A DNA stretch of 60,763 bases from Prevotellaceae bacterium UBA3627 (GCA_002373375.1 DFLE01000038.1:1431-62193), one strand, 5' to 3'; counted from the first letter of the stretch, positions 24,428-35,112 are shown. Numbers and translations are program-made. Notes: a model not told the origin generated them from the letters alone.

Positions 24428-27262
24428 ATGTTTGGATATAATAAACCATTTTGCTATGCATTGGGCGCAATGCTATCGGTATTAGCAGGTGCAGCAAATG
24501 CACAGACAGTAAACAGTGATGTGAAGAATCATGACGATGGTGTCGTGGAGGTAGGTTACGGCACCATGAAGACGGAAGATATTACCGGCTCCGTCAGTTC
24601 TGTTAAATCGGAGGACCTTGGCAAGGTAGCTAATGCTAATGCCCTGCTGGGCTTGCAGGCAAAAGTGCCAGGCATGGACATACAGCAGGTTTCCGGCGAG
24701 GCAGGTGCCGGCATCAGCATGTTATTGCGTGGCTACCGCTCTTTTATGGATAATAACCCGCTTATCATAGTTGACGGTGCAGAGTACCTCTCTGTATTTG
24801 ACATTCCAGCATCAGAGATAGAGTCCATCAACATTTTGAAGGATGCTGCCTCTACCGCCATCTATGGCTCCAGGGGTGCCAATGGCGTTGTAATCGTCAA
24901 CACAAAGCGTGGAAAGGCAGGCAAGATAAAAGTGAATCTTGATGCAAACTGGTCATTCAACAGTATGACTGAACCTGTGAAGGGCATGTACGGAAACAGG
25001 GAAGTGCAGCGGTGGATAGATTCACAAAACTATATAAATGATTACCAGTCTGGCAACTGGGGACAGTCAAACGTATCCAACTATGATTTCTACTATTCGT
25101 CACCTGACGGTACACCAGTGAATGACATTGTGGCGAATGGAGAATTTACTGATTGGCTTGGACTGCTACAGCAAAACTCTGTATCGCAAAATTACAACGT
25201 AAGCGTAAGTGGTGGTAACAAAAATACGAATTTCAATGCTGCCCTCTCACTGATGGATGACCGTGGCACCATAAAGGGTGACCAGTTCAAACGCTATACC
25301 GCACGTGTCAACGCTGACCACAATTTTGATGACATCGTCAAAATTGGCACAAACCTTTCATACACTTACAAGGACAACGATAAGCGTAACAGCAACCTCT
25401 TTGCGTCTGCCATCAAACTGACATCACTCACGCATGCATACGACCGTCAGACAGGTGACATCATACTTACACCTGATATCATGACTTTTTCCAACGCAAG
25501 TCCGCTTCTGGATGAAAACGGAAACTATAAGCATAATATCGATACAAAACACTTCGTTGGTGGGGCATACGTACAAATCAATTTCTTAAAGAACTTGATA
25601 TGGAAGACATCATTCAACCTTGACTACACAAAATATGACAACTATCTATACCAAGATGCCAACAGTATGGAAAGGATTCAAGGTTCATATACCACAAGCG
25701 TAAACGAGAATGAAACATCTGCAACACAGTATGACATACAGAACACAGCCAGCTATGATGTCAACTTTGGAGGTATGCATAACTTAAACATACTGATAGG
25801 CAATGAATATTCTCATTTCGTTTATAAAAGTAGTATTAGAGATGCAAGTTTAGTTTTACCCCTGAGTTTCAACTATGACCTCTCGCCATTTGTGAACACT
25901 TCTGTCAGCGACTTAAAAATCAAGAATAGTATGCTATCATTCTTTGGCAGGCTGAACTATTTTTATGCCGGCAGGTATCTCTTTCAGGCTACATTGCGTA
26001 CAGATGGATATTCTATATTTGGCAATAAGTATAAATGGAGCACATACCCTTCGTTCAGCGCAGGCTGGCGTATCACTGAAGAGAAGTTTATGCAGAAGAC
26101 AAGTTCTTGGCTTAACAACCTGAAGCTGCGCCTCTCATGGGGCGTTTCTGGCTCTGGTAAGAATTCTGCTATGGAGGCGACAAGAACTCTGATGTCTCTT
26201 GTAACATTATCTCCACAATATGCGTCTCTGAGCGTTCCTGATCTTACATGTGAAAAGACATCAACATTTGACGCAGGTCTTGACTTCACATTACTCAACG
26301 GACGTCTTGGTGGTTCTATTGACTACTATACAAGCAGGTCACAAGACTTGATATACAATTACGTTGCTAATTATATGACTATGTCTTTCCATACCTACAG
26401 TAACGTTGCAAAGACAAAGAGCCATGGCTTTGAGATTGCACTTAATGCCGTTCCTGTCATAACCAAGGACTTCAGATGGGACATAAATGCCTCTGCTACA
26501 TTTGCAAAAAACGTGATTGTAAAGTTGACAGACGAAATAGAACAGGCTATCGCTGGCAGTTCTGCAGCTATTATTGGCCAGCCCATTAGTATGTATTATG
26601 ACTATGAAATAGGCAACTGCTGGGGTGTTGGCGAATGGGATAGATATGTAGAAGACTTCAAGGCATCTCATAACGGAGAAACACCAGTAGGCTTTGGTAT
26701 GGCTTCTTACGGTACTCCTGGTACGATGAAAATCATTGACCGCAATGATAATGGAAGGATAGATGAGTATGACAGGAGGTTTTACGACCGTACACCTAAG
26801 GCTATCCTTGGTATGACAAATATATTCTCATATAAGAACTTCTCTCTCAGCATCCAGATGATGGCACGCCTCGGTGGCTACATGGCATACGAGAAGAACG
26901 CTTACGTTGGTGGCAGCAGTGGATATGAAAACTGGGCTGACGTAAACTATTGGACACCTTCTAATACTGATACGAAGATTCCTTCTCCTGCCTGTGCGAT
27001 GATTTCGTCGCTGAGACCGTACTCATCTGTTCTGCAGTATGAGAAAGCTGATTACTTCAAGATTAAGGACATAACCCTTTCATATAACCTTGAGAAGAAC
27101 TGGCTGAAGTCACTCCGCATGGAGAATGCGACGGTTTACTGCTCCTTCAAGAACTTCATTACTATCAACGCACTTGATGACAACTATGACCCTGAACGCG
27201 GTGGTTCCGTCAGCTTCCCTCTGTCTAAACAGTTCGTACTCGGTCTTAACATAACATTCTAA
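24428..27262 (+). CDS. SusC-type transporter lacking the N-terminal beta-sandwich (SusC2)
   Basis: A 944-residue SusC-like TonB-dependent transporter. The signal peptide (MFGYNKPFCYALGAMLSVLAGAANA-Q) is followed after only about 20 residues by VVEVGYGTMKTEDITGSVSS, the TonB box and plug start. The roughly 80-residue carboxypeptidase-like domain present in SusC1 is missing. Plug (MLLRGYRSF, IIVDGAEYL, INILKDAASTAIYGSRGANG) and barrel are complete, ending FPLSKQFVLGLNITF. No SusD gene follows: a terminator comes next, then an FAS1 lipoprotein. The N-terminus resembles SusC1 on both sides of the gap, as expected from a paralogue with an internal deletion. Confidence 0.9.
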   Translation: MFGYNKPFCYALGAMLSVLAGAANAQTVNSDVKNHDDGVVEVGYGTMKTEDITGSVSSVKSEDLGKVANANALLGLQAKVPGMDIQQVSGEAGAGISMLLRGYRSFMDNNPLIIVDGAEYLSVFDIPASEIESINILKDAASTAIYGSRGANGVVIVNTKRGKAGKIKVNLDANWSFNSMTEPVKGMYGNREVQRWIDSQNYINDYQSGNWGQSNVSNYDFYYSSPDGTPVNDIVANGEFTDWLGLLQQNSVSQNYNVSVSGGNKNTNFNAALSLMDDRGTIKGDQFKRYTARVNADHNFDDIVKIGTNLSYTYKDNDKRNSNLFASAIKLTSLTHAYDRQTGDIILTPDIMTFSNASPLLDENGNYKHNIDTKHFVGGAYVQINFLKNLIWKTSFNLDYTKYDNYLYQDANSMERIQGSYTTSVNENETSATQYDIQNTASYDVNFGGMHNLNILIGNEYSHFVYKSSIRDASLVLPLSFNYDLSPFVNTSVSDLKIKNSMLSFFGRLNYFYAGRYLFQATLRTDGYSIFGNKYKWSTYPSFSAGWRITEEKFMQKTSSWLNNLKLRLSWGVSGSGKNSAMEATRTLMSLVTLSPQYASLSVPDLTCEKTSTFDAGLDFTLLNGRLGGSIDYYTSRSQDLIYNYVANYMTMSFHTYSNVAKTKSHGFEIALNAVPVITKDFRWDINASATFAKNVIVKLTDEIEQAIAGSSAAIIGQPISMYYDYEIGNCWGVGEWDRYVEDFKASHNGETPVGFGMASYGTPGTMKIIDRNDNGRIDEYDRRFYDRTPKAILGMTNIFSYKNFSLSIQMMARLGGYMAYEKNAYVGGSSGYENWADVNYWTPSNTDTKIPSPACAMISSLRPYSSVLQYEKADYFKIKDITLSYNLEKNWLKSLRMENATVYCSFKNFITINALDDNYDPERGGSVSFPLSKQFVLGLNITF

Positions 27263-27280
27263 ATTCACAGGAAAAAGATA

Positions 27281-27321
27281 ACGAAAACAGCCCCGTCACA
27301 CTGTGACAGGGCTGGTTTCGT
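27281..27321 (+). terminator. Terminator after SusC2
   Basis: A long stem with an outer helix ACGAAA/TTTCGT (27281-27286 with 27316-27321) and an inner helix of about 13 positions (27288-27300 with 27302-27314, one mismatch). The T-tract is short, so termination strength is uncertain. Confidence 0.65.
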
Positions 27322-27450
27322 GTTGTAAGACAGAGTAAAATAAAATCATGACGGGGTAAAAAAGCGCAAAATCATGGTGGATATATACCAATATAAAGAG
27401 AGTTAACAGAAATTAACAAAAAGATTAATTAATTTTCATCAATTTTTATT

Positions 27451-27458
27451 TAACTTTG
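27451..27458 (+). promoter_or_regulatory. -7 box TAACTTTG of the FAS1-SusC3 operon
   Basis: TAACTTTG lies 179 bp upstream of the ATG at 27638, after an AT-rich stretch with TTAATTAATTTTC. It would start a transcript that continues through SusD3. Confidence 0.65.
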
Positions 27459-27637
27459 CTGACAAATTTCAAATTGGGAAAAACCGTTAATATCTAATCT
27501 GCGCCACTGAAAAGACGCGCTTTTGAACACAAGAAAACAACACAAGACAAATCCGACAGAAATAACAATACCAGGAAGACAAAAAGAAACAAAAGAGACA
27601 AAAGGAAAACCAAAATCAAAAATAATAAAACCAAAAC
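27459..27637 (+). other. Adenine-rich 5' leader of the long operon
   Basis: After the promoter, and especially at 27537-27637, the sequence is composed mostly of A with interspersed C and G and very few T (words such as AAGAAAACAACACAAG and AAACAAAAGAGAC). Such a leader would stay unstructured. There is no Shine-Dalgarno match. It may aid ribosome loading in this phylum. Confidence 0.55.
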
Positions 27638-30124
27638 ATGTCAAAACTACTTAACACATTCCAGTGGCTTAAACGCAAGCCTGGGAGATTAAGCGTGGGA
27701 CTGATAATGACAGCTATAATGGCTGCGTCATGTTCGGACATGGACGAGTACTTCGAGACGCCTTCATGGCTCCGCGGCTCTGTCTATGAGACCCTTGAGG
27801 GTGACGGCAACTACTCCGTATTCCTGAGTGCTGCGGAGAAGGCTGGCTTCAGACCTATCCTTGAGAGCAACATCGTAACCGTGATGGCTCCCACAGACGA
27901 CAAGATGAGAACCTATCTGCAGGAGAACTACGGAACGACGGATGTCGGCTCCATAGACGCTGCGGAGCTGAAGAAGCTCATAGGCTTCCACATCTTCCAC
28001 TATTCCTTCGACAAGGGTATGTTAACTAACTTCCGTCCGAAGGAGGGTGACGGAGCCTCTGAGGAGGAATTACTTGACCACGCTGGAATGTACTATAAGT
28101 TCCGTACGCGCAGTCAGGATCCTATTTCCATTGAGCATGGTACCGTGATTGACGGTACTGACACCATTGAGACTGATGTGCCAGTGTATCATCTTGACCG
28201 CTTCGCACCTGTCTATTCATATCAGATGTTCCGCACCAAGGGTATTGATGCCGCGAGCAACTATAACTACTTCTATCCTGGAATGTGGAAAGATGATGCT
28301 GGTTTCAACGTGAGCAACGCCGGTGTGGATGAGTATGCCGTGCCTACCAGTAACGGATACATATACCGTGTGAACGAGGTGATGACACCTCTTAAAACCA
28401 TCTACAGCGAGCTGAAGGCGCGCTCAGGTGAGGGCGTTGATCCGTCAAAGAGCTATAGCCGCTATCTGAAGATGTATGACAACTACAGCCGCTATGCGGT
28501 GGACGAGAACCTTACGACATCTTACGGCAACGGTACTACATTATACACGCATCTTCATGACAAGGGTAAATCTGGTTTGCCAGCGATAGCGTTGGAGTGG
28601 CCGGTGTCTGATTACACTGCTGTGACACAGTTGTCCTCTGTGGCTTATTCTGTGTTTGCCTTCTCCGACAAGGCTTTTGAGGACTTCTTCAACGACTACT
28701 GGGGACTGGGCGGATACACCTCTATGGATGACCCTGACCTGCAGGAGTCTATAAAGGAGCTGCTGATGAACTCTTTCGCCAACAAGGTTAACAATGAGGC
28801 AGCCTCTATAGTGTTCCCTGAGGAATTGAACAGGGGATGGGTGAAGAACCTTGAGGACGAGGTTATCACTGTCAGCACTGACGAGGTGACAGACCGCGTG
28901 ATATGCTCTAACGGTGTTCTCTACGGTTGCGGCGAGCTGGTACCTACTCCTAAGTACAGTTCTGTGACCGGTCCGGCTTATCAGTATAAGAAGTATTCTT
29001 ATATGAACAATATGCTGAAGGCTTCAGGTCTTACGAGCGTGCTCTCTGCTCAGAACATGAGCTATATCATGCTTTATCCAAGCAATGAGCAGATGAAGGC
29101 GCAGGAGGGTTATGACCTTGTGAAGCTGAATGAGGACGACGCTACCCCGACCCTTATCAATACGGAGTCACCGAAGGGCGTGAGCAGCGGTCTGAAGTCT
29201 GCTACCATCTACGCCCATGCCGCTCAGTGTGAGGACGGCAACAGTGTGCTGCCTACATCTGGCAAGAAAGTGTATCGCGCCCTGACCGATGGCTTCAAGC
29301 TCTATTGGTATGTCAAGGACGGCAAGATAACAAACTCCATACGATATACAGAGATGCTGAAGTATGACGGCAACGAGCCTGACGAGAGTCGTGTGTGGGC
29401 TTCGTTTGACTTCATACCATACCGTGGCGACAACGACGGATGGTCTAACGGTCATGCGTATGCTTATGACAACCTTCTCTTCCCGGGCAACTTCGATGGT
29501 CTGCGCACTCCGTCGTTTGTGTCGCTTATGTGGGCTTCCCACCTTTCTTCTGACACAGATTTCTATGGATGGATAAACCTGCTGAACGTTTCGGGACTGG
29601 TGAACAACCGCGGAGAGTTCTCAGAGCTTGACAATACTGACACCTATCTCATGCTCGTGCCGCTTACTGCACCGCTGGAGCAGGCTATGCTCGACGGACG
29701 TGTGCCCGGCGTGAAGGCCGAGGGAGTGAGTGTCGGCGACGACACGTTCTTCTCAGGAGTTACGGTGACAGACAAGACTCTCTTGCAGTCTTATCTGAGG
29801 TCTTATTTTGTGCCGATGTCAAAGGCTGTAGTGTCTAACTATCCTTACGTGGGATGGGGTGAGAACACCAATGACGGCGAGGGCGGCATGGAGACCCTTG
29901 ACAGTGATACGAAGGAGGTCGGTGGCGACATGGTCATCGTGGCTACCCGACTCAATATCTATGACAATGGCTCACGACTCACCGTCACGCGTCATCAGTA
30001 TGAGAGTGGTAGCGAGTCTGCTGCTGTCGGGATAAGTACGAAGTATGACTCCTTCCCGTTTACCTTCTCTGACGCGTGCGTGCACTTCCTTGACGACGTG
30101 CTGCCTGCGCAGAACGGAAAATAA
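27638..30124 (+). CDS. FAS1 (fasciclin)-domain surface lipoprotein, first of three
   Basis: An 828-residue lipoprotein with lipobox MAAS-C followed by SDMDEYFE, an acidic surface-export-like stretch. A FAS1 domain covers about residues 50-135 (YSVFLSAAEKAGF, VTVMAPTDDKMRTYL, ELKKLIGFHIFHYS). A second divergent FAS1-like region begins near 246 (PLKTIYSELKA) and others follow with APTD-like boxes such as IMLYPSNEQMKAQ. FAS1 domains mediate adhesion or protein-glycan binding. Its place 35 bp before SusC3 suggests that it binds the ligand or docks on the transporter. No catalytic motif is seen. Confidence 0.8.
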   Translation: MSKLLNTFQWLKRKPGRLSVGLIMTAIMAASCSDMDEYFETPSWLRGSVYETLEGDGNYSVFLSAAEKAGFRPILESNIVTVMAPTDDKMRTYLQENYGTTDVGSIDAAELKKLIGFHIFHYSFDKGMLTNFRPKEGDGASEEELLDHAGMYYKFRTRSQDPISIEHGTVIDGTDTIETDVPVYHLDRFAPVYSYQMFRTKGIDAASNYNYFYPGMWKDDAGFNVSNAGVDEYAVPTSNGYIYRVNEVMTPLKTIYSELKARSGEGVDPSKSYSRYLKMYDNYSRYAVDENLTTSYGNGTTLYTHLHDKGKSGLPAIALEWPVSDYTAVTQLSSVAYSVFAFSDKAFEDFFNDYWGLGGYTSMDDPDLQESIKELLMNSFANKVNNEAASIVFPEELNRGWVKNLEDEVITVSTDEVTDRVICSNGVLYGCGELVPTPKYSSVTGPAYQYKKYSYMNNMLKASGLTSVLSAQNMSYIMLYPSNEQMKAQEGYDLVKLNEDDATPTLINTESPKGVSSGLKSATIYAHAAQCEDGNSVLPTSGKKVYRALTDGFKLYWYVKDGKITNSIRYTEMLKYDGNEPDESRVWASFDFIPYRGDNDGWSNGHAYAYDNLLFPGNFDGLRTPSFVSLMWASHLSSDTDFYGWINLLNVSGLVNNRGEFSELDNTDTYLMLVPLTAPLEQAMLDGRVPGVKAEGVSVGDDTFFSGVTVTDKTLLQSYLRSYFVPMSKAVVSNYPYVGWGENTNDGEGGMETLDSDTKEVGGDMVIVATRLNIYDNGSRLTVTRHQYESGSESAAVGISTKYDSFPFTFSDACVHFLDDVLPAQNGK

Positions 30125-30159
30125 GCAGATTCCTTGTTTTACAATAACGCTATAAAAAG

Positions 30160-33100
30160 ATGAAAAAACACCTATATATATTATTAATAGCATTTCTCGC
30201 GGTGTTGCCCGCGGCGGCCCAGAAGGTCATCACGGGTACCGTCACCGAGATGATAGGCAACGACGAGGAACCCTGTATTGGTGTGAACGTGACGTTTGTC
30301 AACGCTCAGAACCGTATCGTGGCAGGTACAGTCACCGACTTCTCGGGTATGTACACACTGCAGGTGCCTGCCGACACCAAGAACCTCTCGGTGCAGTTCT
30401 CATACATCGGTATGAAGACGCAGAAGTTTAAGTATGAGGGTCAGACCACCCTCAATGTGAAACTGGAGGCTGACAATGCCCAGACACAGTTGCAGGAGGT
30501 GCGCGTGACAGGTTCGCGCGGCTCGCGCAATGACCTCGGCATAGGAGCGCGTGAGCAGGCCTTCGCCACTCAGAAGATTAAGATGGACGAGATACTGGAG
30601 TCACAGCCTGTGACATCAGTGGAGGAGGCCCTGCAGGGACAGCTCGGCGGTGTGGACATCATAGCCGGCGGCGACCCGGGCGCGAAGTCAAGCATCCGCA
30701 TACGTGGTACCGCCACGCTGAACTCTAACTCTGACCCGCTCATCGTCATTGACGGTGTGCCTTACTCTACGGACATCGACGACTCTTTCGACTTCAACAC
30801 AGCATCACAGGAGGACTTCGCGCAGATGCTTAACCTCAACCCTAACGACATTGAGTCAATAGAGGTGCTGAAGGATGCGGCATCAACAGCCATATACGGT
30901 ACGGCAGGTGCCAACGGTGTGCTGCTCATAACGAAGAAGAAGGGCTCACGTTCAAAGACACGCTTCTCGTTCTCAACGAAGAACTCTATCAAGGTGGAGC
31001 CTGACGCTATGCCGATGCTTACCGGCAACCAGTACAAGGCATACGTGCAGGACGCTATATGGAACTCTGCCAACGCACAGGGCCTGAGCAGCAAGGCTGA
31101 CTTGCTTAACCTGCTCTATGACACCCCGGAGATTAACTACGACCCGTCATACGCATACTTTGACGAGTATAACCAGAATACTGACTGGCTCTCACTCGTG
31201 AAAAAGAACGCCTTCACCACCGACAACTCATTCTCTATGTCAGGCGGTGGCGATAAGGCTAACTATCGTTTCTCTCTCGGTTATTCAAATGAGGGCGGTA
31301 CGACAAAGGGCACAGGTCTCGGTCGTCTCACAACCTCTCTCAACGTGGGTTACAACTTCTCTGAGAAGCTGCACGTGGAGGCTGAGTACTCATATACCGA
31401 CACTCAGAAGGACGCTCCTTATACTGATGACGTGCGTGCGGCGGCATTCATGAAGATGCCTAACAAGTCGCCTTATCAGTATGCCAACGGTGTGCAGACC
31501 GACAACTACTTCACACGTCAGAACGCTGACGAGTTCCAGGGAGCATATAAGGGTACAAGCCGCATATCAAGTAACAAGTACAACTTCAACCCGGTTGTGA
31601 TGGCCAATGACTCTTATAACAACTCAAGCATCAAGGAGCAGAAGATGACTGTCCGTGCACGCTGGTATATCCTGCCTGAGGTGCTGACATATAACGGCTA
31701 TGTGTCAATGCGTTTCAACACCACTAAGAAGGAGTCATGGCTGCCACAGGCCGCCACAGGTCTGGAGTACGGACTGATTGAGACACAGGGTACCAACTGG
31801 ACAGAGATAGACCAGGCCGCTGAGGCTTACTCTAACAGCTTCTCACTGCAGACAGAGAACAAGCTCATGTTCCGCAAGACGTGGAACGAGATACATAACC
31901 TCGTTGCCACTGGTATATGGTATACCTCGCAGAGCCGCTCGTCTAACAAGGCGTTCTATCGCGCCGGCGTGGGTTCGGCTGAGCTTGCAGACGTGTCATC
32001 ACAGAGCGGCATACTCTACAACATCTCCTCAAGCAAGGGCGAGGTGACAAGTCTCTCAGCACGTGGCTCTATAGCTTACACGTTGTTGAACCGTTACACC
32101 ATCAACGGTACGTTCAACTATGAGGGTAAGTCCTCACTCGGTAAGGATAACCGCTGGGGCTTCTTCCCTTCTATCGGTGTATCATGGCAGGTACAGGACG
32201 AGCCGTTCATGAAGGCATGGAAAGAGGCTTTCCTCACACAGTGGAAGATACGTGCGTCATGGGGTATGTCAGGCAACGCGCCTACTGGTACCTCACCATA
32301 CGTGGGTAACTACACCGCTATAGGCAGCTACATCGAGTCATCTGCCATTGCGGCTAACACTATGCAGCTCAATAAACTGAAGTGGGAAACTTCAAAGGAG
32401 ATAAACATAGGTACCGATATCAGCTTGTGGGACGGCAAACTCACATTCACTTTCGACTACTACCGCAAGAATACCAAGGACCTGTTACAGAAGAAGGTCA
32501 CTATACCGTCAACAACAGGTTACTCATCTGCACAGATGGCATGGTATAACTCAGGTAAGATGCGTAACGAGGGTTGGGAGGCACGCGTTGACTACAAGGT
32601 CTTCAAGACAAAGAAGTGGGACCTCTCTGTTAACTTCAACATCTCACACAATGAGAACACCATACTTGAGCTTCCTGACAACATTGACGACGGTACAAAC
32701 TCCTTCTCTCTGAAGAACGGTTCCAACTACTATGCTACGAAGCTCCTCTCAGGTACGGCCGTAGGCTCTTTCTATGGCTTCAAGTACATAGGAGTATATC
32801 AGAATACCGAGGACACTTACGCCAAGGATGCTGAGGGCAAGGTGATGTATGACCTTCTGGGTAATCCTATCGTTATGCAGAACGGCACATACAGGTGCTA
32901 TCCTGGTGATGCCCACTACGAGGACATCAACCACGATGGCGTGATAGACAAGAACGACCTCGTATATCTCGGTAACTATAATCCTACGGTGACGGGTGGT
33001 GCAGGCTTCACCTTGAAGTATGACCGCTTCGCACTGACAGTATTCATGCACTACCGCTTGGGCCAGAAGGTCATCAACGCGGCGCGTATGGACGCGGAAG

Positions 33101-33477
33101 GTATGTATAATGCCAACAACCAGTCAACCGCAGTGCTGCGCCGCTGGCGCAACGAGGGCGACCAGACCGACATACCGCGTGCCCTCTGGGGCTACGGACT
33201 GAACCAGCTCGGCTCAGACCGCTACGTGGAGGACTGCTCGTTCCTGCGCTTCAAGACTATCTCACTGAGCTATAACCTTCCGAAGAAGTTCTGCCAGAAG
33301 ATAGGTCTTACGTCGGCTAATGTATATCTGACCGGATATGACCTCTTCACTATTACCAAATATACTGGTATGGACCCGGAGGTATCTGACCCGTCAAGCA
33401 TTACGAGTCTGGCAAAGGACAACGCCCAGACACCGCGAAGCAAGCGATACTCTATGGGTATCACCGTGAACTTCTAA
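30160..33477 (+). CDS. SusC-type TonB-dependent transporter (SusC3)
   Basis: A 1,105-residue importer. Signal peptide ends AAAQ. The carboxypeptidase-like domain (VITGTVTEMIGNDEEPCIGV) spans about 23-110. The TonB-box/plug region reads QEVRVTGSRGSRNDLGIG, then IRIRGTATL, IVIDGVPYS and IEVLKDAASTAIYGTAGANG. The barrel ends RSKRYSMGITVNF. It has an INHDGVIDKNDLVYLG Ca-loop-like motif. It pairs with SusD2, 36 bp downstream, and is the second gene of the long operon. Confidence 0.95.
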   Translation: MKKHLYILLIAFLAVLPAAAQKVITGTVTEMIGNDEEPCIGVNVTFVNAQNRIVAGTVTDFSGMYTLQVPADTKNLSVQFSYIGMKTQKFKYEGQTTLNVKLEADNAQTQLQEVRVTGSRGSRNDLGIGAREQAFATQKIKMDEILESQPVTSVEEALQGQLGGVDIIAGGDPGAKSSIRIRGTATLNSNSDPLIVIDGVPYSTDIDDSFDFNTASQEDFAQMLNLNPNDIESIEVLKDAASTAIYGTAGANGVLLITKKKGSRSKTRFSFSTKNSIKVEPDAMPMLTGNQYKAYVQDAIWNSANAQGLSSKADLLNLLYDTPEINYDPSYAYFDEYNQNTDWLSLVKKNAFTTDNSFSMSGGGDKANYRFSLGYSNEGGTTKGTGLGRLTTSLNVGYNFSEKLHVEAEYSYTDTQKDAPYTDDVRAAAFMKMPNKSPYQYANGVQTDNYFTRQNADEFQGAYKGTSRISSNKYNFNPVVMANDSYNNSSIKEQKMTVRARWYILPEVLTYNGYVSMRFNTTKKESWLPQAATGLEYGLIETQGTNWTEIDQAAEAYSNSFSLQTENKLMFRKTWNEIHNLVATGIWYTSQSRSSNKAFYRAGVGSAELADVSSQSGILYNISSSKGEVTSLSARGSIAYTLLNRYTINGTFNYEGKSSLGKDNRWGFFPSIGVSWQVQDEPFMKAWKEAFLTQWKIRASWGMSGNAPTGTSPYVGNYTAIGSYIESSAIAANTMQLNKLKWETSKEINIGTDISLWDGKLTFTFDYYRKNTKDLLQKKVTIPSTTGYSSAQMAWYNSGKMRNEGWEARVDYKVFKTKKWDLSVNFNISHNENTILELPDNIDDGTNSFSLKNGSNYYATKLLSGTAVGSFYGFKYIGVYQNTEDTYAKDAEGKVMYDLLGNPIVMQNGTYRCYPGDAHYEDINHDGVIDKNDLVYLGNYNPTVTGGAGFTLKYDRFALTVFMHYRLGQKVINAARMDAEGMYNANNQSTAVLRRWRNEGDQTDIPRALWGYGLNQLGSDRYVEDCSFLRFKTISLSYNLPKKFCQKIGLTSANVYLTGYDLFTITKYTGMDPEVSDPSSITSLAKDNAQTPRSKRYSMGITVNF

Positions 33478-33513
33478 ACATCAGACAACGGATAAAAGAA
33501 AACACTGAATAAT

Positions 33514-35112
33514 ATGATAACAATATTCTCAAAATATAGAAAAGGAGCGGTGAAGACTGTCGGGATGCTTGTGACCGGACTGACGTTCTGTCTTCTCACA
33601 TCGTGCGGCGACTTTCTTGAGATAGTTCCCGAGAACAACCTGCCGGTTGACAACTTCTGGACTTCCAAGTCAGATGTTGACGCGTCACTCAGCTCCGGCT
33701 ATTACTACCTGCGCACCTTGGCGCAGGACGGAACAGGCAGCTCGCTCCTGGAGTGGGGAGAGCATCGCGCCGGTGTCATATACTACACAGGCTCGTCGGC
33801 TCTGCAGAGCTATACAGTGAAGGCTACCACCTCGTCAGCCAAGTGGGGTACTTTGTACCAGATAATTAACCAGGCCAATCTCGTGCTTGAGCATGCAGCG
33901 CAGGCGCAGGCTTCTGACCAGACATATACTCAGCAGGAGCTTAACTCACATTACTGTGAGGCTTACTTCCTGCGTGCGTTGGCATACTTCTATATCGTGC
34001 GCAACTGGCGTGACGCTCCGCTCTCACTCCGTGGATATGAGACAGACGAGACACCGCTGCTCCTGCCAAAGTCTTCTGAGGCAGAAATCATAGCGCAGAT
34101 AAAGAAAGACCTTAACACCGCCATTGAGCTCGGTGCCGCCAAGGACCAGTGGGACACCACATGGGAGACCAAGGGTAAGGCCACGTCATGGTCCATCTAT
34201 GCATTGATGGCTGATGTGTGTCTGTGGAACCATGACTTTGACGAGTGTATAAAGTATTGTGACAAGATACTTGAGGACAAGACGGGCTTGGCTCCTAAGT
34301 TCATATCTACGAACACCCATGCCGCATGGTTCGCCATGTTCTGCCCAGGCAACTCTGACGAGTCTATCTATGAGGTGCAGTGGAATGCTGACAAGCTGAG
34401 CAACAATGCCGCACAGGTTAACCAGCTGTATAACCTTTTCAGCCCTACATCATCTAACTATTACAGGATGTCCACACAGGCTGGCATGGACTTCCAGCAG
34501 GACTGGATAGAGACTATCAATATCTCAAGGACCACAGACGAGAGTGCGGCTGTGCGTACGCAGTATGGCAGCTACTACAGCCCCGGAGGCAACACTACCA
34601 AGTATATATGGAAGTATCTTGGAGACAATGCCTCAATGACTCAGCAGCGTACCGTGTTTGACAACAATTTCATAATCTATCGCGTGTCTGAGGTAATGCT
34701 CATGAAGGCCGAGGCGCTCATTATGAGAACCTGCGGACAGAGTGACGACGACAAGGCCGAGGCAGTGGCCCTCATCAACAAGATACGCACGAGAACCAAC
34801 CTCTCTACGCTTAACGCTGATGCCTTGACAGACCTGTCATCATTGATGGACGCCCTGCTCTATGAGCGCGTGATGGAGTTTGTCGGTGAGGGTAAGGCAT
34901 GGTATGACTTCCTGCGAGTTGCACGCTATACTGACACCAATGGAGTGGTGGACTTCAAGGAGTACTTCATCAACAAGGTATTAAGTTATCAAGAGGGAGC
35001 CACCGCCTCACGTATCAAGTCAGTTCTGATGAATGAGAACGCGTGGTATCTGCCTGTGCCTGACTCAGAGATAAAGGTCAACGGACTGCTCTTGCAGAAC
35101 CCTTACTATTGA
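33514..35112 (+). CDS. SusD/RagB-type lipoprotein (SusD2)
   Basis: A 532-residue lipoprotein with lipobox LLTS-C then GDFLEIVPE. Typical features are NLPVDNFWTSKSDVDASLSSG near the N-terminus, helical repeats with AYFLRALAYFYIVRNW, and the C-terminal ALLYERVMEFVGEGKAWYDF with YLPVPDSEIKVNGLL. It is the ligand-binding lid of SusC3. Confidence 0.94.
   Translation: MITIFSKYRKGAVKTVGMLVTGLTFCLLTSCGDFLEIVPENNLPVDNFWTSKSDVDASLSSGYYYLRTLAQDGTGSSLLEWGEHRAGVIYYTGSSALQSYTVKATTSSAKWGTLYQIINQANLVLEHAAQAQASDQTYTQQELNSHYCEAYFLRALAYFYIVRNWRDAPLSLRGYETDETPLLLPKSSEAEIIAQIKKDLNTAIELGAAKDQWDTTWETKGKATSWSIYALMADVCLWNHDFDECIKYCDKILEDKTGLAPKFISTNTHAAWFAMFCPGNSDESIYEVQWNADKLSNNAAQVNQLYNLFSPTSSNYYRMSTQAGMDFQQDWIETINISRTTDESAAVRTQYGSYYSPGGNTTKYIWKYLGDNASMTQQRTVFDNNFIIYRVSEVMLMKAEALIMRTCGQSDDDKAEAVALINKIRTRTNLSTLNADALTDLSSLMDALLYERVMEFVGEGKAWYDFLRVARYTDTNGVVDFKEYFINKVLSYQEGATASRIKSVLMNENAWYLPVPDSEIKVNGLLLQNPYY

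Noticed and set aside
24428..27262. SusC2 as a pseudogene
   Set aside because: The frame is open from signal peptide to final barrel strand, and it has its own promoter box; only the accessory N-terminal domain is missing.
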